This document shows, piece after piece, positions 10,376 through 19,926 of a stretch of 64,000 bases of DNA. Source of the stretch: Temperatibacter marinus (lineage in GTDB: Bacteria; Pseudomonadota; Alphaproteobacteria; Sphingomonadales; Kordiimonadaceae); NCBI RefSeq assembly GCF_031598375.1, contig NZ_CP123872.1:1903001-1967000 (forward strand), given 5' to 3'. The position numbers and the translations under genes are program-made. The stretch's first letter is position 1, and every line of letters starts with the position of its first letter. Under the pieces are notes generated by a model. The model did not search any database. It saw only the letters and a program-made list of their open reading frames with translations, and was not told where the DNA came from.

Positions 10376-11152
10376 CTATATCAGGGAAGCTATCATGGCA
10401 TTCACTTGCCCTGCTTCTGTCAGATGACAAATATGGCTGCCGCGCATTACCTGTGCCCAGTTCATTGTTGGCTGATAGCGTTCTAACTGTTTTCGATTAT
10501 TTTGTTGCCGGGTACCAGAAATATAACTGATGGGCGCCTTTGCAGATTTAAAAGCGCGCTTTCCATCATAATCAATCATATGAGCCCAAATGGCTTCGGC
10601 TGCATGTTTGTCGGCATGCTTGGATTGAGCCAGTAATTCTGCCTTATAATGGGGGTCAGTATCTGGCATCAGAAAAAAATGATCACAAAGCTGCTTCATT
10701 TGAAATTCAATGCCTCGTTCTCGAATGTTGTCTAAGGTTAATCGCATATTTTGGCGAATTTGCTTCATCATTATGATAGGCGCTGAATCAATCAAAATGA
10801 GTTGCTGAGAAATTGACTGATCTTGCCAATTCATTTCTAAAGCAACTAAGGCCCCTAGACTGTGGCCAATAAGGATGGGTTTTTTAAGCTTAAGTTTTTC
10901 GCAAAATCCGTTTAAAACTTCGCCGTATATGGTCATGGTGAAGTCAATTTTAGGCTTTGAGCTTTTGCCAAAACCTGGCAAGTCAACGACAAGACATCGG
11001 TGCGATTTTTTAAACGCTTTCACTTGTTCTTCGAAGGACTTATGTGTGGCACACCAGCCATGAATGAAGAGCAGCGTCGGCCTGTCTGAGTGATCTTTCG
11101 GTCCCTCGTCTTGGTAGAAAATTTTTAGTCCATAGATTGATGCAAAAGCCAT
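10376..11152 (-). CDS. Alpha/beta-fold hydrolase
   Basis: A 258-residue alpha/beta hydrolase of unknown substrate. Seen: the HGW oxyanion region after strand 3 (FIHGWCATHKSFEEQ), the nucleophile elbow GHSLGA with Ser at about residue 96, and a late GSHICHL segment that probably carries the catalytic His. The usual Gly-x-x-Asp after strand 7 reads GTRQQNN, so the catalytic acid is not obvious. No signal peptide is visible, so it is probably cytoplasmic. It converges on ftsZ and shares its terminator. It could be an esterase, lactonase or C-C hydrolase; sequence alone does not decide. Confidence 0.85.
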   Translation of the reverse strand: MAFASIYGLKIFYQDEGPKDHSDRPTLLFIHGWCATHKSFEEQVKAFKKSHRCLVVDLPGFGKSSKPKIDFTMTIYGEVLNGFCEKLKLKKPILIGHSLGALVALEMNWQDQSISQQLILIDSAPIIMMKQIRQNMRLTLDNIRERGIEFQMKQLCDHFFLMPDTDPHYKAELLAQSKHADKHAAEAIWAHMIDYDGKRAFKSAKAPISYISGTRQQNNRKQLERYQPTMNWAQVMRGSHICHLTEAGQVNAMIASLI

Positions 11153-11242
11153 AGCAAGTCCGTAAATTTTGGAAACTTTAACGCTTAAAAGTATATAAAC
11201 CCTTAATTAGAGTTCAAAATTAACCTGCGTCAACTGTCTCCC

Positions 11243-12523
11243 TTAATTCTTGCTTTCTCGCTCAATGGCTCTCCAGCCAATGTCATTTCTTGTAAATCCA
11301 TTAGGCCAATCAATTTTAGAGACAGTTTCATAGGCTTGCTTTTGAGCATCAGTCACCGTTTTAGCCTGAGAGACAATATTAAGAACACGGCCGCCAGTTG
11401 CGATTATCTGTCCTTCTTGTCGTCGGGTACCAGCATGAAATACTTTTGCACCAGTTGCGGCCTCTGCTGTCTCAATGCCTTTAATTTCTGTGCCTTTTTC
11501 ATAAGGGCCTGGATAGCCTTTTGCACACATGACTACATTCATAACCGCATGATCAGACCATGTGAACGAGTGATCTGATAAGGTACCATTAGCAGTCGCC
11601 AAAAGGGCAGGGACGATATCACTTGTCATGCGGGTCATTAAAACCTGACACTCTGGATCGCCGAACCGGCAATTATATTCAATGAGTTGTGGGCCTTTGG
11701 CTGTGATCATCAACCCAGCGAAGAAAACGCCTTTATAAGGATGGCCTTTGTCGCGCATCGCAGTAACGGTCGGGGTTATAATCTCATCAAGAACGCGCTT
11801 TTCCATAGCAGCATCCATGATGGCAGCGGGGGAGTATGCACCCATTCCGCCTGTGTTTGGTCCCGTATCACCTTCTCCAACAGCTTTGTGGTCTTGGGCA
11901 GAGATCATCGGCAATACTGACTGTCCGTCGCAGAGAACAAAGAAGCTTGCTTCTTCCCCTATGAGCATTTCTTCAACAACGACCTCAGCACCAGCTTCTC
12001 CGAAAGCCCCGCCAAAAATATCATCGAGAGCCGTCAGAGCTTCGTCTAATGAATCAGCGAGGATCACCCCTTTGCCAGCCGCTAGGCCGTCAGCTTTTAT
12101 AACGATGGGTGCCCCTTGTGCAACGACATATGCCCGTGCATCTTCGATGTTATCAAACCGTCCATAGGCGGCCGTTGGGATCTTATACTCTGCGCAAATA
12201 TCTTTAGTGAACCCTTTAGATCCTTCGAGCTGAGCTGCAGCGGCTGTCGGCCCAAATGCTGGAATGGAGGCAGAAGTTAGACTGTCGACTAAGCCTTCAA
12301 CAAGAGGCTGTTCAGGACCGACAACGACAAGATCAATTCCCTTGTCTACACAAAATTTAATCACAGCTTCATGATCACTAGTGTTTAGGGTAACAAGTGT
12401 TGCGCACTCTCCCATGCCGCCATTTCCTGGAGCAGCATAGACAGTCTCAACAAGGGGACTCTGTGCAATTTTCCAACATAGAGAGTGTTCGCGACCGCCA
12501 GAACCTATCACTAGAATATTCAT
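11243..12523 (-). CDS. purD: Phosphoribosylamine--glycine ligase (GAR synthetase)
   Basis: ATP-grasp ligase of purine biosynthesis that joins glycine to phosphoribosylamine. The 426 residues are family-length. Visible are the N-terminal VIGSGGREHSL motif, GPEQPLVEGL, the ATP-grasp segment KADGLAAGKGV, the NTGGMGAYSPA motif and EYNCRFGDPECQ near the metal site. ATG at 12523 is preceded by a GGAAAG-type site. It is divergent from xseA across a 95-base gap, an arrangement common in alphaproteobacteria. Confidence 0.97.
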   Translation of the reverse strand: MNILVIGSGGREHSLCWKIAQSPLVETVYAAPGNGGMGECATLVTLNTSDHEAVIKFCVDKGIDLVVVGPEQPLVEGLVDSLTSASIPAFGPTAAAAQLEGSKGFTKDICAEYKIPTAAYGRFDNIEDARAYVVAQGAPIVIKADGLAAGKGVILADSLDEALTALDDIFGGAFGEAGAEVVVEEMLIGEEASFFVLCDGQSVLPMISAQDHKAVGEGDTGPNTGGMGAYSPAAIMDAAMEKRVLDEIITPTVTAMRDKGHPYKGVFFAGLMITAKGPQLIEYNCRFGDPECQVLMTRMTSDIVPALLATANGTLSDHSFTWSDHAVMNVVMCAKGYPGPYEKGTEIKGIETAEAATGAKVFHAGTRRQEGQIIATGGRVLNIVSQAKTVTDAQKQAYETVSKIDWPNGFTRNDIGWRAIERESKN

Positions 12524-12618
12524 AAAAGTCTTTCCTTATGCCCATAAGCTTATCTTGAAATTTGCCCCTTTGTAGAGCATAAAGATCATAAAGAAAATAA
12601 AAAATAGGGTAATATCGA

Positions 12619-14094
12619 GTGGATCCGTCAGAAAATCATTCAAAGAGATCAAATGTCCCAGAGCTGACTGTCTCAGAATTGGCACGTGCGCTAAAATCTA
12701 CCGTAGAGGATCGGTTTGGCTATGTGCGTCTTAGGGCCGAGTTGTCAGGTGTGAAAAGGGCTGCATCTGGTCATGTCTATATGGCATTAAAAGATGATCA
12801 AGCTGTCATTGACGGCGTGTGCTGGCGCGGTGTCGCAAGTAAACTCTCTTTTCGTCCAGAAGATGGCTTAGAGGTCATAGCATCAGGGAAGTTGACTACG
12901 TATCCGGCGCGATCAAAATATCAGATGGTTATTGAGAAAATGGAGCCAGCTGGTGAAGGTGCTCTTATGGCACTTTTAGAAGAGCGAAAGAAAAAACTTG
13001 CCGCGGAAGGGTTGTTTGCGAGTGAGCGGAAAAAGCCTATACCCTATTTACCTCAAACCATTGGCGTTGTGACCAGTCCAACAGGAGCTGTCATCAGGGA
13101 TATCATTCACCGCTTGAATGATCGATTTCCTCGGCATGTCATTATATGGCCTGTTCTTGTTCAAGGAGAAGGGGCAGCTGATCAGGTTGCAACAGCGATC
13201 CAGGGCTTTAATGCATTGCCCTTAGATCAGAGTGGTCTTGTAAAGCGCCCGGATTTATTGATCATTGCCCGAGGCGGGGGATCAATCGAAGATCTATGGT
13301 CTTTTAATGAAGAGCAAGTTGTTCGGGCCATTTCTGCGAGTGACATACCGATCATTTCTGCTGTAGGGCACGAAACGGATACAACTTTATCGGACTATGC
13401 GGCTGATCTACGCGCTCCAACGCCGACAGGAGCTGCAGAGAAAGCTGTGCCCGTCAAAGCCGAACTTGAAGCAACAATCGCAGATTTAGGTCGCCGTCTT
13501 GATGCGCAAAAAGGGCGATTAATCTCTGATCGTATGGACCGATTATTAGGCATAGCCCGTGGCATGCCTGCCCCTCGGGATTTTCTAGGACTGCCCGGTC
13601 AACGTTTGGATGACTTGGGGGATCGTTTGCCTCGAGGATTAAGGGCTGTGACCCAAGAAAAATCTAGCATATTGAACCGCATTCTGGGCGGTCTCAGTCA
13701 TGGCAGGTTAAAGCAATCTGGTGAGTATGCAAAGGGACAGTTTACACAAATTGATCAGCGACTATCACCAGCCTATGCAAGATCAATTGAGAAGCGAAAT
13801 GATCGATTAACAGCGATATCTCGCATGCTCGAAAGTTTATCTCATAAAAGTGTTCTGCAGCGAGGGTTCGCAATGGTCTCTAGTGCTGAGGGGCATCTTA
13901 TTACCAGTGTACAAGATCTGAAAGCTGACGAGCTTTTATCTTTAACATTTAAGGATGGATCAACAGATGTCGTTGTTTCTGATGCGGAAAGTCATGCAGT
14001 AATGCCAACCCAGAAAAAGCCCCCCCCTGTCAAACCAAAAGCAAAAAAGACGCAAAAGCAAGCCAAAGACGAGCGTCAAGGCAGTTTGCTTTAG
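12619..14094 (+). CDS. xseA: Exodeoxyribonuclease VII large subunit
   Basis: Catalytic large subunit of the single-strand-specific exonuclease VII. The 491 residues start with GTG 12619. The N-terminal OB-fold (SGVKRAASGHVYMALKD) is followed by the catalytic region with GVVTSPTGAVIRDI, RGGGSIEDLWSFNEE and GHETDTTLSDYAADLRAPTPT, then coiled-coil arms. The Lys/Pro-rich tail ends in QGSLL, a C-terminus common in alphaproteobacterial XseA. The small subunit gene xseB is not in the window. Confidence 0.96.
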   Translation: MDPSENHSKRSNVPELTVSELARALKSTVEDRFGYVRLRAELSGVKRAASGHVYMALKDDQAVIDGVCWRGVASKLSFRPEDGLEVIASGKLTTYPARSKYQMVIEKMEPAGEGALMALLEERKKKLAAEGLFASERKKPIPYLPQTIGVVTSPTGAVIRDIIHRLNDRFPRHVIIWPVLVQGEGAADQVATAIQGFNALPLDQSGLVKRPDLLIIARGGGSIEDLWSFNEEQVVRAISASDIPIISAVGHETDTTLSDYAADLRAPTPTGAAEKAVPVKAELEATIADLGRRLDAQKGRLISDRMDRLLGIARGMPAPRDFLGLPGQRLDDLGDRLPRGLRAVTQEKSSILNRILGGLSHGRLKQSGEYAKGQFTQIDQRLSPAYARSIEKRNDRLTAISRMLESLSHKSVLQRGFAMVSSAEGHLITSVQDLKADELLSLTFKDGSTDVVVSDAESHAVMPTQKKPPPVKPKAKKTQKQAKDERQGSLL

Positions 14095-14136
14095 CCTTGT
14101 CCTACTTTAGCCTAATTTTATTGATTGAGTGAACCT

Positions 14137-14958
14137 ATGAGACTGATTTGTACATTTTTGATTCTTCTGACGTCAATGCCCCTACTGAGCGTTGAAGGGC
14201 ATCAATTTCGTTTTGATGGAGACCTCAAGCAAGGAGGCCTCATAAAAGGGCAGGTAACGCCTGGCAGCAAAATTCTTTTTGATGGAAACCCCATTAAAGT
14301 CGGAGATAAGGGCCATTTTGTTCTCGGATTTGGGCGCGATTATAAAGCTGTAGCTTTTATAAAAGTATCCTATCCGGATGGAATGAGCTCTAAACATGAG
14401 TTGATGATTAGTCCAAGAGAGTTTGATATAGAAAGGGTCGATGGCCTACCGCCTAAAACAGTATCCCCACCAAAATCATGGCTTGCTCGCCGCAAGATTG
14501 AAAACGGACGTGTTAGAAAAGGGCGCAGTTTTAAGACTGATGAACTGTTCTGGTTTTGGGGGTTTAAAAAGCCCGCAGAAGGTCGGTTTTCTGGTTTTTA
14601 TGGATCACAGCGCATTCTTAATGGTAAGCCAAGAAGCCCTCACTATGGTTTGGATATTGCAAATAAAACGGGTACACCTGTGACAGCACCTGCAAGCGGT
14701 GTGGTTCGGTTAGCAGCTTCTGATTTTCTCCTAGAAGGGGGCATTATTATCATTGATCATGGTTTTGGTGTTACTAGCACTCTCTTTCATTTGCATTCTG
14801 TGGATGTTAAGGAAGGGCAGTTTATAGAAAAAGGAAAAGCTATAGGGTCCATTGGTTCTACTGGTCGATCAAGTGGACCGCACGTGGATTGGCGACTGAA
14901 TTGGGGGAATGTAAGACTAGATCCTGGCCTTGTTATCGGGCTAGATAAAACAAAATAA
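14137..14958 (+). CDS. M23 family metallopeptidase (LysM-less, secreted), with altered HxH motif
   Basis: A likely periplasmic peptidoglycan endopeptidase or regulator. From ATG 14137 it has 273 residues with an N-terminal signal peptide (hydrophobic FLILLTSMPLLSV); a TTG 12 bases upstream is an alternative start. The C-terminal third is an M23/LytM domain: HYGLD supplies the HxxxD zinc-binding motif and FHLHS the first HxH. The last motif, usually GPHLH, reads GPHVDW, so the His that normally ligates zinc is Asp. Asp can ligate zinc, and I believe some M23 subfamilies carry it, so activity is uncertain rather than excluded. It starts 42 bases after xseA. Confidence 0.85.
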   Translation: MRLICTFLILLTSMPLLSVEGHQFRFDGDLKQGGLIKGQVTPGSKILFDGNPIKVGDKGHFVLGFGRDYKAVAFIKVSYPDGMSSKHELMISPREFDIERVDGLPPKTVSPPKSWLARRKIENGRVRKGRSFKTDELFWFWGFKKPAEGRFSGFYGSQRILNGKPRSPHYGLDIANKTGTPVTAPASGVVRLAASDFLLEGGIIIIDHGFGVTSTLFHLHSVDVKEGQFIEKGKAIGSIGSTGRSSGPHVDWRLNWGNVRLDPGLVIGLDKTK

Positions 14959-14975
14959 AAAAAGGACACGAGGAA

Positions 14976-15662
14976 ATGAAAATAAAAAATGTAACACTGG
15001 GAGTGAGCTTGTTGATTGGCACTGTAGCCATGCCTGCAACAGCTCAAGACATCACTGTAGATGGATTACTTGGACTGGTTACTGATTACCGTGAAAATGG
15101 TGTGAGTTTAACGAGCAAAGATCCGGCGGCAATCGGTAATTTAAGATTAACCCATAAAAGCGGTCTTTACGGAGATATCTTTTTAGCCAGCATGGGGGAT
15201 AGAAGCGGCGATGATGTGATTGTTGACAGTACTCTTGGCTACAGCTGGGACGGTGATGTCTATTCCTATAGTCTCGCCACGTCTCTTAAGTCTTATCACG
15301 GGGGGCCTGATGAAAGTCGCTTTTATCCAGAGATAAAAGCATCCATCAGTCGTGACTTTGGTATTTTCTATGTAAAAGGGGGACTGGAATATGCTTTTGA
15401 CGGTCGTTGGTTTGCTCAGGATAACAATGCAATATATGGCTCAATCGATTTAGAACTGCCTGTCCCTAAAATGCCGGAATTAACTGTGGTGACGCATTTG
15501 GGATATGATATGATTGATGGGTATCAGAATGGATGGGATTGGCGTGTCGGTCTTTCAGCCTTCCATAAAGATTTTGAATTAACCTTAATGTATGATGACA
15601 GTTCGCTGAATATTCCAGACGCGAGCGGGACAGTCTCATTTGGTTTGAAATGGTATTTTTAA
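14976..15662 (+). CDS. TorF-like putative outer-membrane porin
   Basis: A 228-residue protein with a clear signal peptide (MKIKNVTLGVSLLIGTVAMP, cleavage after ATAQ) followed by alternating aromatic/polar beta-strand-like segments and a C-terminal aromatic ending (FGLKWYF) typical of outer-membrane beta barrels. The opening TVDGLLGLVTDYRENGVS resembles the TorF/gcw_chp family of putative porins. Function in that family is not well defined. It lies 17 bases after the M23 peptidase with an AGGA site, so the two may be co-transcribed, and is followed by a terminator. Confidence 0.75.
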   Translation: MKIKNVTLGVSLLIGTVAMPATAQDITVDGLLGLVTDYRENGVSLTSKDPAAIGNLRLTHKSGLYGDIFLASMGDRSGDDVIVDSTLGYSWDGDVYSYSLATSLKSYHGGPDESRFYPEIKASISRDFGIFYVKGGLEYAFDGRWFAQDNNAIYGSIDLELPVPKMPELTVVTHLGYDMIDGYQNGWDWRVGLSAFHKDFELTLMYDDSSLNIPDASGTVSFGLKWYF

Positions 15663-15664
15663 GA

Positions 15665-15698
15665 AAGAAAAAGCCTCCCTGTACTGGGGAGGCTTTCT
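15665..15698. terminator. Bidirectional intrinsic terminator between convergent genes
   Basis: A 10-bp stem AAAGCCTCCC (15670-15679) pairs with GGGAGGCTTT (15687-15696) around a 7-base loop. The T-tract is better on the minus strand (TTTTTCTTTCTT), suiting the gene that ends at 15722; on the plus strand it is interrupted. Confidence 0.85.
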
Positions 15699-15721
15699 AG
15701 TTTTAAACCACACTCTGGATT

Positions 15722-16678
15722 TTAAGCATTATATTCGGCGGCCATCTGCTCAATAAGATCTTTGACTGTAGGGCTATCTTCAATAAGAGCAATGCCTTGC
15801 CCCGCGCTGTAAATCGATTTCCATGCTTTTTTAGTGCCCCCGCCGCGAGAATTTTCCTGACTTGGAGCAAAATTCGGACTGTCTTTTAGAGGATCACCAG
15901 TTTCAGGGTCTAAGCCGGCCATCTCTAAGCTTTCTTTAATGAAATTTCCCCAAATTCCTGAGACTTTGTTGGTGTAGATAATATCGCTGCTGCCATTTTC
16001 ATGGATTTGACGATGATAGTCTTCGTCCGCATTGGCTTCTTTTGTAGCGATGAAGCGGGTGCCCATATAAGCAAAGTCGGCCCCCAGTATTTCTGCAGCC
16101 TTTATGTGGGCACCGTTTGAAAGGGTGCCTGATAGGATGATGGATAATTCTGGGTAGGTTGCTCGGAGCTCTGGGATAAAGGCAAAAGGGTTGAGCTTGC
16201 CGGCATGACCGCCAGCGCCAGAACAGACAGCAATGATCCCGTCAACACCGGCTGATGCTGCTTTGCCGGCATGATACATATGGATTACATCGTGATAAAC
16301 TTGCCCCCCGTAAGCATGTACCTTCTCTACAATATCTCCCGGATGTCCGACAGACGTTATAACCAGAGGAGGTTGGTGCTTGAGCACTAGTTCAATGTCT
16401 TCTTGTAACCGTGTATTGGATTTATGAACGATAAGATTAACGCCCCAGACAGCAGAGGGAGATTCTGGATTAGCCGCATCATAATCGGCTAGGTCTGCTT
16501 TGATTGTGGCCATCCATGTATCGAGGTCTTCGATGCTGCGTGCGTTTAACGTCGGAAAAGTACCAATGACACCGGCTTTGCATGTCGCCGTGACAAGCTC
16601 AAGCCCGGAAACAATAAACATCGGGGCTGCGATGACGGGTACTTTAAGGCCCTTTTGTAATGATGAGGCGATTGGCAT
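15722..16678 (-). CDS. Nitronate monooxygenase-like flavoprotein (NMO / 2-nitropropane dioxygenase family)
   Basis: FMN-dependent TIM-barrel enzyme; relatives oxidise alkyl nitronates, but many members have unknown substrates. From ATG 16678 it has 318 residues with PVIAAPMFIVSG at the start of the barrel, the SVGHPGD segment, and the CSGAGGHAG flavin-phosphate region. A TTG start at 16702 is possible, but ATG 16678 has GGGAGAG 5 bases upstream and begins at the usual family N-terminus. It sits alone between a terminator and the SYLF gene. Confidence 0.88.
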   Translation of the reverse strand: MPIASSLQKGLKVPVIAAPMFIVSGLELVTATCKAGVIGTFPTLNARSIEDLDTWMATIKADLADYDAANPESPSAVWGVNLIVHKSNTRLQEDIELVLKHQPPLVITSVGHPGDIVEKVHAYGGQVYHDVIHMYHAGKAASAGVDGIIAVCSGAGGHAGKLNPFAFIPELRATYPELSIILSGTLSNGAHIKAAEILGADFAYMGTRFIATKEANADEDYHRQIHENGSSDIIYTNKVSGIWGNFIKESLEMAGLDPETGDPLKDSPNFAPSQENSRGGGTKKAWKSIYSAGQGIALIEDSPTVKDLIEQMAAEYNA

Positions 16679-16776
16679 AAATTCTCTCCCTGAACGATAC
16701 AATTGTGTTGATAAGAGAGATTAATCTATTTTCAGGAGGGGGCAATAGCTATTTTACCGTGATGATAGTAAGTGAT

Positions 16777-17361
16777 CTATTGATTAAGTTTTTTGTCTTT
16801 CCAATATTTGGTCCCTTGGAGCGTGGCTTGTAGAGAAAGGCCCGCTTCAGTCATGTGATAGACAGTCACGCTGTTGCCAATATCTATTGCTCCTGAAATT
16901 TCACCACCTTTATCTCCAGAGCGAGCAGAAGCATCTGCTTGGCCAGAAAAATCCCATCCTTTGTTCACAAAAGCATCAAAAGCTTCTCGGGTATGGAAGG
17001 CGAATACAGCTCTGAAGTCTTTCACGCCGACGCCTAATCCAACACCAGCAGTTCCCATTTTCATGAAGGTTTTTTGACCAGTTTCATTGTCGATGGCCAC
17101 TCCTTTTCCGCCGCCCGCGCTGATCAGAAGCAAGTTGACCCCAAGATTAGAGAAAACTGCATATCCATAGGCATCTTCAACATAGGTTTTAGCATCACGT
17201 TTTTCTCTATAAAGACGGACAAGCACATCATCATGCATATGCATGATTTTTGTGCGCTTCTTCTCAGACTTTGTCCTGCCACTCTCTTGGGCGCTTGCAG
17301 AGAAAGTGTGAGGCATCAACAATGTGAATACTAATGTGACATAAAGACTTAATTTTATCAT
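16777..17361 (-). CDS. SYLF (YSC84-related) domain lipid-binding protein, secreted
   Basis: A 194-residue protein with a signal peptide (hydrophobic LYVTLVFTLLMPHTF, then SASAQ). The mature part matches the SYLF/YSC84 domain pattern: AYGYAVFSNLGVNLLLISAG, GGGKGVAIDN, GTAGVGLGVGVKDFRAVFAF, and a C-terminal GISLQATLQGTK-like strand (here GLSLQATLQGTKYWK). The eukaryotic relatives bind phosphoinositides; the role in bacteria is unclear. ATG 17361 has a GGGAG site. No partner gene is apparent. Confidence 0.85.
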   Translation of the reverse strand: MIKLSLYVTLVFTLLMPHTFSASAQESGRTKSEKKRTKIMHMHDDVLVRLYREKRDAKTYVEDAYGYAVFSNLGVNLLLISAGGGKGVAIDNETGQKTFMKMGTAGVGLGVGVKDFRAVFAFHTREAFDAFVNKGWDFSGQADASARSGDKGGEISGAIDIGNSVTVYHMTEAGLSLQATLQGTKYWKDKKLNQ

Positions 17362-17424
17362 AGGTCATCTCCCAAAAATTGTGACGCTAGCTGAAGAATA
17401 TGATCAAAAAGTGGTTTCGCTAAT

Positions 17425-18294
17425 TTATGGCCATTTCGCCTCAGGTGGCAGTGACATCAAAATCGCCTCAACATTGCCATTTGTCTTCAGGCCAAAAGTC
17501 GTTCCTCTATCGTACACTAAATTAAATTCAGCATAATAGCCTCTATATTTTAACAGCTCTTCCCTTTCCTCAGTTGTCCATTCTTCATTCATATGCCGGC
17601 GGACAAGCTCAGGATATATGCTGTTAAAGGTTTTCCCAATGTCTTGAGTGAAGGCAAAATCATCTTCCCAAGTCCCTGTATTATGTTGATCATAAAAGAT
17701 TCCGCCTTCTCCGCGGGCTCTTTTGCGATGCTTTATATAAAAATAGTCGTCACACCATTTCTTAAACTTAGGATAATAGTCTGGGTTGTGGGCATCGCAT
17801 GCGGCCTTAAAGGCCTTATGGAAATCCGATGTGTCTTTTTTCACAGGTAACGCTGCGTTTAGATCAGCGCCGCCCCCAAACCAATGTTTTGTAGTCGCTA
17901 TAAAGCGCGTGTTCATATGTACCGCAGGGACTTTAGGGTTGTTCATGTGGGCGACCAAAGAGATGCCAGTGGCAAAAAAACGAGGATCTTGGTCAGCACC
18001 TGGAATGTTTTTAGCAAATTCTGGTGTGAAAGTGCCGTGCACTGTAGAAACATTGACACCAACTTTCTCAAAAACACGTCCACCCCGCATGATGGACATT
18101 ACACCGCCCCCACCGTGGCTGCCATCCGCTTGATCTTCTCTGTCCCATGGTGTTCGGTCAAACCGACCGGCAGGGCGATCAGAAAGAGGACCAGCGGCCT
18201 CTTTTTCGATCGCTTCAAAACTGGCGCAAATTTGATTTCTTAGCTCTTCAAACCACTCTTTGGTTCGGACTTTATAGCTTTCAAGATCAGACAT
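17425..18294 (-). CDS. hemF: Oxygen-dependent coproporphyrinogen III oxidase
   Basis: Aerobic heme-biosynthesis enzyme that oxidatively decarboxylates coproporphyrinogen III to protoporphyrinogen IX. About 289 residues from the MSDLESYK start; an in-frame ATG six codons upstream (18312) has no better ribosome site. Family signatures seen: [20 protein letters not shown], the [20 protein letters not shown] stretch, [16 protein letters not shown], and [12 protein letters not shown]-like RGTTFGLKT near the end. Its presence indicates oxygen-dependent heme synthesis, consistent with the bc1 complex nearby. Confidence 0.96.
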   Translation of the reverse strand: MSDLESYKVRTKEWFEELRNQICASFEAIEKEAAGPLSDRPAGRFDRTPWDREDQADGSHGGGGVMSIMRGGRVFEKVGVNVSTVHGTFTPEFAKNIPGADQDPRFFATGISLVAHMNNPKVPAVHMNTRFIATTKHWFGGGADLNAALPVKKDTSDFHKAFKAACDAHNPDYYPKFKKWCDDYFYIKHRKRARGEGGIFYDQHNTGTWEDDFAFTQDIGKTFNSIYPELVRRHMNEEWTTEEREELLKYRGYYAEFNLVYDRGTTFGLKTNGNVEAILMSLPPEAKWP

Positions 18295-18385
18295 AGTTTT
18301 CTTCTGCTTCATTGTTGTTGAATGGCTCAGGGCCTAGCCTATAACAGAATCCAATGCAAGGCCTATCAAGAATTAGTAGAAGGAT

Positions 18386-19018
18386 TTATGAATCGCTTCC
18401 GGTGCAAGAAAACTCCCTGCGTTTGGCCTTCTCTTCTTCTGCATCAAGCCGGAGCATGAAAAATACAAGGTCTTGTGTTGAAGGTAATCCTAAGAGAGGC
18501 GGACGTCCTGTTTGATCAATGCTTGGCAGCCGTGCTTCAATTCTATCGGAAAGCCATTCTTCCTTCCATTCAGTCATTAAGGTTAGAGTTTCTGAAGATA
18601 TTTCAGGCAGTTCACAGTCGGCACGCTTCATCATTTCTTTAATGATACTGATGTCTGATATATCTGCACCGCCTTGCCATAAGGCTTTATAGGCAATGTC
18701 GCGTAATCGTTTTGCTGCTGAAACATCAGTTCTGCCGATTTCAGCTAAAATGCACTGGATTACAGAGGTGTTAGGTCTAAAGCCTGGATTGTTGATGCGA
18801 ATATCTGGAGCGCGCGGTTCTAACCTTATGAGTTCTTCTTTTAAGCGCACCATATCAAGAGGATCTACGCGAATAGAATCTGTCTCCGGAATATGTTCAA
18901 TATAACGCCATTCTATCTCATCAATTGTGGATGCAAGGTTGTCTAAGCGCTCATTTAGTGCAAAGCAAAAAGGACAGTTAATGTCGATATAAATTTTATA
19001 ACTTGTGCCTGCGCTCAT
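18386..19018 (-). CDS. DsbA-family thioredoxin-fold protein
   Basis: A 210-residue protein without a signal peptide, so probably cytoplasmic. It begins YKIYIDINCPFCFALNERL, with a CPFC redox motif at about residues 15-18 in the position of the DsbA/FrnE thioredoxin fold. The following helical region and a late PPLLGLPSTQ loop could supply the cis-Pro segment. Relatives include FrnE-type disulfide isomerases and 2-hydroxychromene-2-carboxylate isomerase; the CxxC favours a redox role. Substrate is unknown. Confidence 0.72.
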   Translation of the reverse strand: MSAGTSYKIYIDINCPFCFALNERLDNLASTIDEIEWRYIEHIPETDSIRVDPLDMVRLKEELIRLEPRAPDIRINNPGFRPNTSVIQCILAEIGRTDVSAAKRLRDIAYKALWQGGADISDISIIKEMMKRADCELPEISSETLTLMTEWKEEWLSDRIEARLPSIDQTGRPPLLGLPSTQDLVFFMLRLDAEEEKAKRREFSCTGSDS

Positions 19019-19106
19019 TTATCTATTCTCGGTGCGTACGACCCTGATTCACTAAAACAGTTTTATAGGGTAAATGCAATGGAAAACATTGAATCTACTA
19101 TAAAAT

Positions 19107-19568
19107 TTATACTGAATACCCCTTAGTTTGGCGTAAGGCTTCACCGATTACCATCGCACCAGCTAGGGCAACATTGAGAGACCTCATGCCTGGGGCCATT
19201 GGGACATATAAGCGCTCGCTCGCTCTAGAATGAACAGTGTCCGGAACACCGGCCGACTCGCGGCCTAGTAAAAGAATATCATCTTGAGTAAAAGAGAAGT
19301 CAGGCAGAGGGCTGGCCCCTTTCGTCGTCAGTAGAACAAGCCTTTTATGGTTTTCATCCACCCAGTTACAAAAATCTGCAAAGTCATCATGGTGATACAG
19401 GTCAACATGATCAGCGTAATCCATGGCTGATCTGCGCAATGCCTTGATAGAAAAAGGAAAACCACAAGGTTCTATTACGTGTATACCAACATTCATGCAG
19501 GCGCCGAGACGCATCAGTGTACCTGTGTTCTGTGGGATGTCGGGTTCATAGAGTGCAATATGCAACAT
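19107..19568 (-). CDS. trmL: tRNA (cytidine/uridine-34-2'-O)-methyltransferase
   Basis: SPOUT methyltransferase that 2'-O-methylates the wobble base of certain tRNA-Leu. The 153 residues are full length for TrmL. Visible: MLHIALYEPDIPQNTG at the N-terminus, the LLGRESAGVP loop, and the knot region PMAPGMRSLNVALAGAM. It is divergent from petABC across a 358-base gap; trmL upstream of the Rieske gene is frequent in alphaproteobacteria. Confidence 0.94.
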   Translation of the reverse strand: MLHIALYEPDIPQNTGTLMRLGACMNVGIHVIEPCGFPFSIKALRRSAMDYADHVDLYHHDDFADFCNWVDENHKRLVLLTTKGASPLPDFSFTQDDILLLGRESAGVPDTVHSRASERLYVPMAPGMRSLNVALAGAMVIGEALRQTKGYSV

Positions 19569-19926
19569 TCGACCATGGCTCCAAAAATCAGTCTAATAAG
19601 GTTTCTTCAATCGTTTCTTTCGCTTTCTATAGGCTATTTAAGGTCAAAAAACAGAAAAAACCCAAAAAAATATGCATTTTTCCAGATAAACTCTTGAACC
19701 TTTTTCTCTGACAGACTAAACCAATTTCCAATCACTGGGCGAAGTGCGCCTTGTGAATGTCGTCTAGCGTGATAAGATACAGATGTTATGCCTGTTGAAA
19801 AATCCATGTCTAGAAGGATTGTTTAAAGAGGTGTAATGACTTTTTAAGAGTTAACACCTATACAGTAAGCGTTGGTTGAGTGGAGAAAGCTTGGGGCTGG
19901 ATCCTCAAACCTACAGGGAAGAATAG
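19569..19926. promoter_or_regulatory. 358-base divergent intergenic region between trmL and petA
   Basis: No coding potential recognised. The part next to trmL is A/T-rich with A-runs. Near petA there is an imperfect inverted repeat, AGGTGTAA at 19829-19836 and TTAACACCT at 19851-19859, which could be an operator or mRNA hairpin. petA has an AGGGAAG ribosome site. Presumably both promoters lie here; I could not assign -35/-10 boxes with confidence. Confidence 0.5.
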
